From Clostridia bacterium (GTDB taxonomy: Bacteria > Bacillota > Clostridia > Oscillospirales > Acutalibacteraceae): a stretch of 64,000 nucleotides of DNA. Both the position numbers and the translations under genes were made by a program. Positions 58,223-64,000 of the stretch are shown one piece after another. The DNA lies in the NCBI GenBank assembly GCA_024404145.1, contig JAKSQK010000002.1:104646-168645 (forward strand), given 5' to 3'. The notes below the pieces were generated by a model. The model was given only the letters and a program-made list of their open reading frames with translations, was not told the origin of the DNA and searched no databases. The stretch's first letter is position 1; every line of letters starts with the position of its first letter.

Positions 58223-59074
58223 ATGTCTTATACATTAAAACCCAAACTTTTACTTCTTAAACCCCAAAAAATAGTTTGTTCAATAAATGCAATAAGAAAA
58301 CATTACAGCGATTATGAAATAAAAAATCTTGCCGATAATATTTCGGCGGTGGGAATTATCGAACCGCTCGTTGTTATCGAAAACAATACAGGCAATTATG
58401 AACTCGTTTCGGGGTATAAGCGCCTTAAAGCCGCCCTTTTTTTGGGGCTTCGGAGAGTTCCCTGCACCCTAATTGATGCAAAAAGCGAAGATATCGCCTT
58501 TATATCGCTTTCGGAAAACATAAACCGTACATCGCTTAATTTCTTTGAGGAAGCCGAGTCGATAAAGCAGATAATAACCTATTTTAACATAACAAACTCG
58601 GTAGCGGCTCAAAAACTAGGTATTCCGATTTCGGTTCTTTTAAGTAAACTCACCCTCTTAAAACTCGACGAAAACTCAAAAGAGAGAATTATAAACGGCG
58701 GTCTTTCCGAGCGCCATGCAAAGGTTGTTTTGCTCATTCCCGAAAACAAACGGGAGGAGTTTTTGGATAGGATAATAAAAGAAGAACTGAATGTTGCGAA
58801 AACTAAGGAACTCGCCGAAAAAATACTGCTTTACGGCGATACTCCGCCAAGCGAAACGGCAGAAGAAAAGTTTGAAGAAATAAAACCGTTCAGAAAATCG
58901 GCGATAGGCGATGCCCGACTTTTTGCGAACAGTCTTACAAAACTGATAGAAACTATGAAAAGTTCAGGCGTTGAAGCAATTTCAAAACGCACCGAAACCG
59001 ATAAACATGTTGAATATAAGGTCAGAATTATGAAGCCGACTGCCGAAAATTACAGTCAGTTAAAACTTGTATAA
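58223..59074 (+). CDS. noc: ParB/Noc-like DNA-binding protein, orphan
   Basis: 283 aa. ParB N-terminal domain: a conserved RKHYSDYEIKNLADNISAVGIIEPLVV (split as RKHYSDYEIK and GIIEPLVV), the nucleotide-loop motif present as SGYKRLKAA (GERRxRAA in typical ParB), SLSENINRTSLNFFEEA, then the HTH (about 120-165, VAAQKLGIPISVLLSKLTLL) and a C-terminal helical part. Neighbour rsmG and absence of parA support Noc, the nucleoid occlusion factor, rather than a partition ParB. GAGAGGAAAG precedes the ATG. Function inferred from family and location. Confidence 0.82.
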   Translation: MSYTLKPKLLLLKPQKIVCSINAIRKHYSDYEIKNLADNISAVGIIEPLVVIENNTGNYELVSGYKRLKAALFLGLRRVPCTLIDAKSEDIAFISLSENINRTSLNFFEEAESIKQIITYFNITNSVAAQKLGIPISVLLSKLTLLKLDENSKERIINGGLSERHAKVVLLIPENKREEFLDRIIKEELNVAKTKELAEKILLYGDTPPSETAEEKFEEIKPFRKSAIGDARLFANSLTKLIETMKSSGVEAISKRTETDKHVEYKVRIMKPTAENYSQLKLV

Positions 59075-59080
59075 AATCCG

Positions 59081-59209
59081 AATATGCTCTATTCGTCCCC
59101 TTAGGGCATATTGGTTTTTATAAAGGCGGCATCCCCCTTTTGCCGCCGTACACCATATTCATCCCCATACAGCAAAGGACCGCAGGGCCAAAAGCTCTGC
59201 GGTCCTTTG
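59081..59209 (+). terminator. Three consecutive hairpins, the last a terminator, after the Noc-like gene
   Basis: AATATGC/GCATATT (59081-59087 with 59106-59112, then GGTTTTT), GGCGGCA/TGCCGCC (59125-59131 with 59141-59147), and CAAAGGACCGCAG/CTGCGGTCCTTTG (59173-59185 with 59197-59209, perfect 13-bp, then a T-rich tail). The final hairpin abuts the stop of the convergent plsC. Confidence 0.8.
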
Positions 59210-59210
59210 T

Positions 59211-60035
59211 TTATTTATTTTTTCTCATTTCTAAGTTTTTAAGCATTGTTTCATGCACCCGCGCTCCCAAAATATCGGTATGAAGAACGGCGGTTTCTTC
59301 TTCCGATATAACTTCGAGAACATCGAGATACACCTCGGTTTTTCGCTTAAACATATTCTTGAATACAAGATTTGAATTTACAAGAGTGCAAACAACTATC
59401 GGGCATTTTGATTTTGTTGCTATCTTGAAAGCGCCGTTGCGAAATTCATGAAGTTCGCCGTCAAGACTTGTATAACCTTCGGGGAAAATGCCTATGCTGA
59501 CCTTATCCTTTTTAATATAGTCGATAGCCCTTATAATCGTTTTAACTCCCTCTCGGTTGTTTTCTCGGTCTATCGGCAAACAATAAAGTTTTTTCATCAT
59601 TTTTGCAACAAACGGGAAAAGAGTATAAACCTCTTTTTTTGCGATAAAGCCGAGGTCAAGCCCTTTAAGACCGCTCATAATTACGGCAGGGTCAACATCG
59701 TTTATATGATTACAAACTAGCATAACCCTTTTATTTTCGGGTATTTTTTCGGCGCCCGTTACATTTATCTTTACCCTTGCAAGTTTGAAAATCAACGGAA
59801 GAGATATATTTACCATAAACCTATAATATTTATTTCCCTTTTCGCTTTCGGTTTTCGGGTTTACAAGAAGAATGGAAACGGCAAGAAGGCCTATTTGCAG
59901 TATAATAAATCCCAAAAAGAAGCCGATAAACAAAACGGGGACTAACCAAAAAGAATACGGCTTTCTTAAAATTTCCCAAAAATTGTTGAGTATCGGGATA
60001 AGCGCAGCCGACAAAACAAGATAAAAATAAATCAT
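59211..60035 (-). CDS. plsC: 1-acyl-sn-glycerol-3-phosphate acyltransferase
   Basis: Acylates lysophosphatidate to phosphatidate at the membrane. 274 aa. Two to three N-terminal hydrophobic segments (about 1-55), then the acyltransferase domain: NHINDVD (NHxxxxD, about residues 110-116), the LPIDRENNREG block, and FPEGYTSLDG with the conserved Glu-Gly (FPEG). It is last gene of the minus-strand run from the window's right end and 14 bp after the small Cys protein gene. A probable pgsA at the other end of the run gives it phospholipid company. Confidence 0.92.
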   Translation of the reverse strand: MIYFYLVLSAALIPILNNFWEILRKPYSFWLVPVLFIGFFLGFIILQIGLLAVSILLVNPKTESEKGNKYYRFMVNISLPLIFKLARVKINVTGAEKIPENKRVMLVCNHINDVDPAVIMSGLKGLDLGFIAKKEVYTLFPFVAKMMKKLYCLPIDRENNREGVKTIIRAIDYIKKDKVSIGIFPEGYTSLDGELHEFRNGAFKIATKSKCPIVVCTLVNSNLVFKNMFKRKTEVYLDVLEVISEEETAVLHTDILGARVHETMLKNLEMRKNK

Positions 60036-60049
60036 CTTTTACTGCCTTT

Positions 60050-60235
60050 CTAATTTTGTTTGCGAACTATCGCATATTCATCATAAAAATCATAATAGGG
60101 ACAATTTACCGTATTAAAGGTTAAAAACCTCGCCATTTCGTCTTCATCTAAATTGATATCGCAAAAATAGGTATCACTTTGGTCATCATAAATAAAATTG
60201 GCGCAGGTTTCGCAAGAAGATTTTTTTGCATTCAT
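60050..60235 (-). CDS. Small Cys-rich protein, DUF6472-like
   Basis: 61 aa, soluble and acidic: CETCANFIYDD near the N-terminus (CxxC, Cys8 and Cys11), CDINLDEDEMARFL, then CPYYDFYDEYAIVRKQN. Four Cys spaced like a small zinc-binding fold. GGAAAG precedes the ATG. The layout strongly resembles a short clostridial family annotated as DUF6472, which I recall from pattern rather than from a search. It is between rsmI and plsC, with gaps of 14 bp. Function unknown. Confidence 0.7.
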   Translation of the reverse strand: MNAKKSSCETCANFIYDDQSDTYFCDINLDEDEMARFLTFNTVNCPYYDFYDEYAIVRKQN

Positions 60236-60249
60236 ATTTCTTTCCTTGA

Positions 60250-61074
60250 TTATTTTATGATTTCTTTATATATATCGCCCTTTTTAAGCCCCGTAACCGA
60301 GGCGGCGCTTTTTGCGGCAAAAGAGGCGCTTTCGCCTTTGTTTATGAGTCCTTTTGCCATATCTACGGCATCTTTAAGCGAATATGTTTCCTGCTGTTTT
60401 TCTTTCCCTTCAATTACCAAAACATATTCGCCTCTCGGCGGATTTTCGCTGAAATACTCTATTGCCTCGCCCAGTGTAAAAAGGAAAACCGTTTCGTGAA
60501 TTTTCGTAAGTTCCTTGCAAATGGCTGTTTTTCGGTCTTTGCCGAAAGTTTCCGCCATATCCGAAAGGGTTTTAAGGAGTTTATGCGGCGCCTCATAAAA
60601 AAGCATTGTTCGGCTTTCGTTTTTAAGTTGCGCCAAATGTTCCCTTCGGTTTTGCCTGTTTACCGAGAGAAAACCCTCAAAGCAAAATCTTCCCGAACTC
60701 ATTCCCGAAATGCAAAGCGCCGTTGCAAAAGCAACGGGACCCGGTACTGATTCAACCGTTATTCCGTTTTCGTGGGCGGCTTTAACAAGGTCTTCGCCGG
60801 GGTCGGAAATAGACGGCATACCGGCATCGCTGACTATCGCAAGATTTTCGCCGTTAAGAACTCGGTTTATAAGATAATCCTGCTTTTTCTCTTTATTTTG
60901 CTCGTAATAAGAAACAAGTTCCTTTTTTATCCCGAAATGATTAAGCAGTTTGAGCGTTACTCTCGTATCCTCGGCGGCGATAAAATCGGCTTCGGAAAGG
61001 GTTTTTATCGCCCTCGGCGAAAGGTCTTCGAGATTTCCTATGGGCGTTCCGACAACATATAGTTTTCCGGACAC
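60250..61074 (-). CDS. rsmI: 16S rRNA 2'-O-methyltransferase RsmI
   Basis: Methylates the ribose of C1402 in 16S rRNA. 274 aa. Family motifs: VVGTPIGNLEDLSPRA at the N-terminus, AAEDTRVT, LLNHFGIKKEL, VSDAGMPSISDPG, and SVPGPVAFATALCISGM, then FEGFLSVNRQNRR. It starts with GTG (61074) with GGAGGG upstream. It is 24 bp after the trmN6-like gene. Confidence 0.95.
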   Translation of the reverse strand: MSGKLYVVGTPIGNLEDLSPRAIKTLSEADFIAAEDTRVTLKLLNHFGIKKELVSYYEQNKEKKQDYLINRVLNGENLAIVSDAGMPSISDPGEDLVKAAHENGITVESVPGPVAFATALCISGMSSGRFCFEGFLSVNRQNRREHLAQLKNESRTMLFYEAPHKLLKTLSDMAETFGKDRKTAICKELTKIHETVFLFTLGEAIEYFSENPPRGEYVLVIEGKEKQQETYSLKDAVDMAKGLINKGESASFAAKSAASVTGLKKGDIYKEIIK

Positions 61075-61098
61075 TTTCTTGCCCTCCTAAATTAAATT

Positions 61099-61830
61099 TT
61101 ATATATGCTCTTCTTTATAGGGGCCGTAGATACGAAGCATTTCGGCGCTTAAATCACCGTTTTCCTCAATATAGAGAGGCGGTTCTATTATAAGCCCCGT
61201 ATTAGCGCACCTTCTGCCCTCTACAAGAACCAGCCACGGCTTTTCGCCTAAACGCTGAATAACAAGACGAAGCCGTTTGGGTTCTATCTTGTTTCGGCGC
61301 ATTGTTTCCATCAACTCGGCAAGTCGTTCTGGGCGGTGGCACATACAAAGTTTTCCGCCCGTTTGCAGAAGTTTCGCCGATACTTTTATTATATCTTCAA
61401 GCGTACACTCGGTTTCGTGCCTTGCGGCGGCAAGGGTGCCGTCAGGATTTTTTATACCTGCATTCGGCGCCTTATAGGGCGGATTTGAGCATACTAAATT
61501 ATGCTTTCCAAACTCAATTTTCCCTTTAAGATTATTAAGATTTTCGTTTATCGCAAAGAAATTTTGAAAGCCGTTTTCGGCTGCCGAAAGGTTGCAAAGA
61601 TTTATTGCCTCGGCAGAGATATCAACCCCGAAAACTGAGGAAAGTTTTTTATCCCTAAGCATTAAAAAGGCAATTATTCCGCAACCGGTTCCGAGGTCAA
61701 CAACGCTTGAATCTGGTTTCGGGTCGGCAAAATCGGCAAGTAAAACCGCATCTGTTCCGAAAGAATGACGGTGCGAAGTGTTAATAAAAACTCCTTTGCC
61801 GAGCGGTTGTCTTTTTATGCTCTCGTCCAT
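61099..61830 (-). CDS. tRNA1(Val) N6-adenine methyltransferase-like protein
   Basis: 243 aa class I SAM methyltransferase. SAM motif VVDLGTGCGIIAFLM (about residues 39-53), VDISAEAINLCNLSA, and the catalytic N6-adenine motif NPPYKAP (about 115-121). N-terminal KGVFINTSHRHSFGTDAVLLADF is typical of the TrmN6/YabB family that modifies A37 of tRNA-Val, though the exact target in Clostridia is unproven. It overlaps cysS by 16 bp, so translation is coupled. Confidence 0.88.
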   Translation of the reverse strand: MDESIKRQPLGKGVFINTSHRHSFGTDAVLLADFADPKPDSSVVDLGTGCGIIAFLMLRDKKLSSVFGVDISAEAINLCNLSAAENGFQNFFAINENLNNLKGKIEFGKHNLVCSNPPYKAPNAGIKNPDGTLAAARHETECTLEDIIKVSAKLLQTGGKLCMCHRPERLAELMETMRRNKIEPKRLRLVIQRLGEKPWLVLVEGRRCANTGLIIEPPLYIEENGDLSAEMLRIYGPYKEEHI

Positions 61831-63194
61831 TTTACACCCTGCGGAGTATCTTCAAGCACAATGCCCATATCTTTTAATTTATCCCTGATTTCATCGGCGG
61901 TCTTAAAGTCTTTATTTTTTCTCGCCTCGGTGCGCTTTGCTATAAGTTCCTCGATTTCACCGTCTAAACCGTCGGTTTTACGGTTGTAAACAAGACCTAA
62001 AACTCCCGTAAGTTCGTCAAATATCTCGGCACAAGCCGTCAGGGTTTCCTTTCCGGCGCCTTCGGCCACAACTATATTTATCTCTCTTACAAGCGAAAAT
62101 ATGGCGGCAAGGGCATCGGCGGTGTTAAGGTCGTCGTCCATAGCGGTTATAAATTCTTGCTTTCGCTTTTCAACAAAATCGGGGACATTTCCGCCCTCGG
62201 GAGCATTTTTAAGCGCAAAGTCGATATTATCACGGCAGGTATAAAGGCGTTCAAGCGCATTTTTTCCCTGCTCTATTATATCAACCGAATAGTTTATGGG
62301 GCCTCTGTACTGCGAAGATATCATAAGATATCTTATCGGCTCATAACCGTAAATATTTGCAACATCTCTTACGGTAAAGAAGTTATTAAGAGATTTAGAC
62401 ATTTTATGATTATCAACATTGATAAATCCATTATGCATCCAGTAATGCGAAAACTCACAGCCGTTTGCGCATTCGCTTTGGGCAATTTCGTTTTCATGGT
62501 GGGGGAAAATAAGGTCAAGTCCGCCGCAATGAATATCAATGGTCTTGCCGAGATATCTTCCTGCCATAGCGGAACATTCGATATGCCAACCCGGTCTGCC
62601 GTTGCCCCAAGGCGACTCCCAAAACGGTTCGCCCTCTTTGGCGCCTTTCCAAAGGCAGAAGTCCATCGGGTCTTCCTTTATATCACCCGTTTCAATTCTT
62701 GCTCCCGCTTCCAAATCTTCAAGTGGCTGATGAGATAGTTTTCCGTATTCCGAAAACTTTTTCGTTCTGAAATATACATCGTTTCCGGCGGTATAAGCAT
62801 ACCCCTTCTTTTCAAGTTCGGTAATTATTCTCTTTATTTCGTCGATATTTTCCGTAGCCCTCGGATGAACCGTCGCCTGTCTTACATTAAGCCCTTTCGC
62901 ATCGGTCCAAAACTCCTTTATATAGCGCTCGGCAACCTCCAAAACGGTTATGCCCTCATCATTTGCTTTTTTTATGAGTTTATCGTCGATATCGGTAAAG
63001 TTCTGAACGAAAGTTACCTTATAACCTCTCCATTCAAGATATCTTCTTAAACAGTCGAAAACGCAAAGCGGACGGGCATTTCCTATATGTATATAGTTAT
63101 AAACGGTAGGTCCACAGGCATAAATTTTAACCTCGCCTTCGGTTATCGGAACAAACTCGTCCTTTTGTCTTGTCAGGGTATTAAAAATTTTCAT
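61815..63194 (-). CDS. cysS: Cysteine-tRNA ligase
   Basis: Charges tRNA-Cys. 459 aa. HIGH motif HIGN in YNYIHIGNARP (about residues 34-40), zinc-binding CGPTVY and CSAMAGRYLG regions, HCGGLDLIFPHHENEIAQSE, and KMSKS in HKMSKSLNNF (about residue 266). C-terminal anticodon domain ends TPQGVKWTRA. It overlaps the cysE stop (ATGA), so Cys synthesis and Cys-tRNA charging are co-transcribed. No T-box is seen in the visible sequence. Confidence 0.97.
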   Translation of the reverse strand: MKIFNTLTRQKDEFVPITEGEVKIYACGPTVYNYIHIGNARPLCVFDCLRRYLEWRGYKVTFVQNFTDIDDKLIKKANDEGITVLEVAERYIKEFWTDAKGLNVRQATVHPRATENIDEIKRIITELEKKGYAYTAGNDVYFRTKKFSEYGKLSHQPLEDLEAGARIETGDIKEDPMDFCLWKGAKEGEPFWESPWGNGRPGWHIECSAMAGRYLGKTIDIHCGGLDLIFPHHENEIAQSECANGCEFSHYWMHNGFINVDNHKMSKSLNNFFTVRDVANIYGYEPIRYLMISSQYRGPINYSVDIIEQGKNALERLYTCRDNIDFALKNAPEGGNVPDFVEKRKQEFITAMDDDLNTADALAAIFSLVREINIVVAEGAGKETLTACAEIFDELTGVLGLVYNRKTDGLDGEIEELIAKRTEARKNKDFKTADEIRDKLKDMGIVLEDTPQGVKWTRA

Positions 63195-63826
63195 ATATTT
63201 TCTCCTTTTGCCTTTTCGAGTTGTTTTATCCTTTTTTCCAGCTTGTCAATTTCAAGCTGAACGGGGTCGGGAATATGTATCTGGTCAAGCGGTTTTCGGT
63301 CAACCTTCTTGCCGTTTTGCCTTACAACATGCGCCGGAACACCGACAACGGTTGAGTTCGGCGGTACCTCTTCGAGTACAACGGCTCCCGCCGCAACTCG
63401 GGAATTATCGCCTATTTTGAAGGGGCCTAAAACCTTTGCACCGGCGCTTACCATAACATTGTTTCCGAGCGTTGGATGGCGTTTGCCGACATCCTTTCCC
63501 GTTCCGCCGAGCGTTACGCCCTGATATAAAAGGCAGTCATCGCCTATTTCGGCGGTTTCGCCTATTACAATTCCGGTTCCGTGGTCTATAACAAGCCGTC
63601 TGCCTATCGTGGCGCCTGGGTGAATTTCAATTCCCGTTTTTTTGGCGGCTCTTTGCGAAATTAAACGAGCCCTGAAAAAATGGCCCTTCAAGTAATGCTT
63701 ATGCGCTCTTCTATGCATCCTTATCGCCTTAACGCCGGGATACAAAAAGAAGATTTCTATACTTGATTTTGCGGCGGGGTCTCTTTCCTTTACCGCATTT
63801 ATATCTTCTCTTATCTGCTCAAACAT
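63191..63826 (-). CDS. cysE: Serine O-acetyltransferase
   Basis: First step of cysteine synthesis: O-acetyl-Ser from Ser and acetyl-CoA. 211 aa. Short N-terminal helical domain (AAKSSIEIFFLYPGVKAI), then the left-handed beta-helix with hexapeptide repeats IGRRLVIDHGTGIVIGETAEIG (catalytic His in DHGTG) and GVTLGGTGKDVGKRHPTLG, and a C-terminal Lys/Glu helix. Slightly shorter than enteric CysE but normal for Gram-positives. AGAGGAATAAT precedes the ATG at 63826. It is 10 bp after the probable pgsA. Confidence 0.95.
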   Translation of the reverse strand: MFEQIREDINAVKERDPAAKSSIEIFFLYPGVKAIRMHRRAHKHYLKGHFFRARLISQRAAKKTGIEIHPGATIGRRLVIDHGTGIVIGETAEIGDDCLLYQGVTLGGTGKDVGKRHPTLGNNVMVSAGAKVLGPFKIGDNSRVAAGAVVLEEVPPNSTVVGVPAHVVRQNGKKVDRKPLDQIHIPDPVQLEIDKLEKRIKQLEKAKGENI

Positions 63827-63836
63827 ATTATTCCTC

Positions 63837-64000
63837 TTATTTGCTTGAATTTATATAATCCTTGCTGCCCAAAAGATATATAACGCCCGAAATTACGCAT
63901 AAAATCGCTGAAATCCAAAAGACAGCCATAATTATTATATTTATAACGGAGTTTATTTTGGTTGACATAAAATCAAACAAATCCATAGCCGAAAACGCAG
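63837..64000 (-). CDS. pgsA: Probable PgsA C-terminus (phosphatidylglycerophosphate synthase), cut by the window
   Basis: The minus-strand frame is open from the window edge to the TAA at 63837-63839, about 54 residues. It ends in a membrane helix and short tail: VFWISAILCVISGVIYLLGS then KDYINSSK. The helix followed by an SGxxYL-type end resembles the C-terminus of CDP-diacylglycerol-glycerol-3-phosphate phosphatidyltransferase. Catalytic motifs lie outside the window, so this is inference. Distance to cysE is 10 bp, same strand. Confidence 0.5.
   Translation of the reverse strand, partial: AFSAMDLFDFMSTKINSVINIIIMAVFWISAILCVISGVIYLLGSKDYINSSK

Noticed and set aside
63195..63836. T-box leader for cysE-cysS
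   Set aside because: No T-box sequence or specifier loop in the visible region; genes are packed tightly with the upstream frame. A T-box could lie outside the window.

Overview
The window looks like chromosome from an anaerobic, low-to-moderate G+C Gram-positive bacterium of the class Clostridia. This rests on gene content and order rather than on a marker-gene comparison. Supporting signs are strong AAAGGAGG-type ribosome binding sites, TTGACA-N17-TATAAT promoters, an Rnf ion-pumping complex, a GntR/YtrA-type ABC locus, PyrR attenuation, a DUF951 gene upstream of prfA, a Noc-like gene next to rsmG, YhaN/YhaO, a SpoIVFB-like protease and many Cys-anchored lipoproteins. The sequence is almost all housekeeping. 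No prophage, transposase, CRISPR array or rRNA operon is visible.

Layout: 1-10.3 kb is a tight plus-strand series (argS, pncB, a lipoprotein gene, lon, engB, apbE, secA). 10.35-11.3 kb is a tRNA island: tRNA-Ser(GCU), a 208-bp tandem repeat that carries copies of the tRNA 5' end, tRNA-Ser(UGA), and a divergent tRNA-Leu(UAA). 11.4-14.9 kb is a minus-strand ABC-2 exporter with a lipoprotein. 14.9-17.9 kb is the rpmG-secE-nusG-rplK-rplA cluster, with an unusually long SecE and two L1-stalk-like mRNA elements. 18-18.5 kb is repeat-rich, followed by a GT28-type glycosyltransferase, a 60-aa membrane protein, an orphan replication-type HTH protein and the grpE-dnaK-dnaJ chaperone operon, which has a CtsR-like box. 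24.5-28 kb holds yhaN/yhaO. 28.1-33.9 kb is DUF951, prfA, sua5, coaE, an M18 aminopeptidase and an oligopeptide-binding protein.

34-38.9 kb is rnfCDGEAB on the minus strand. 39-43.5 kb is malQ with a sugar ABC importer that lacks its own ATPase, divergent from a GntR-ATPase-permease operon (43.6-46.6 kb). The two promoters overlap face to face next to an inverted-repeat operator. Then come tRNA-Arg(UCU), htpG, birA, a GtrA-family gene and a YabE-like G5/3D cell-wall protein with a WalR-type box upstream. pyrR-uraA follows behind an attenuator, then a SpoIVFB-like protease with a short membrane partner, a YgiQ radical SAM protein, mnmA, rsmG and a Noc/ParB-like protein. The last 5 kb is a minus-strand run of plsC, a small Cys protein, rsmI, trmN6-like, cysS, cysE and the end of a probable pgsA.

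Functional links: ApbE can attach FMN to the Thr sites visible in RnfG and RnfD, so flavin insertion and the Rnf pump that needs it are both encoded here. PncB feeds the NAD pool used by Rnf. SecA, SecE and YidC-independent lipoprotein export serve the many lipoproteins. Lon, GrpE/DnaK/DnaJ and HtpG supply protein quality control. I see no single large undescribed system. The best candidates for new biology are the tRNA-linked 208-bp repeat, the extended SecE, the shared YtrA-type operator region, the reduced SpoIVF-like pair and the orphan HTH gene.
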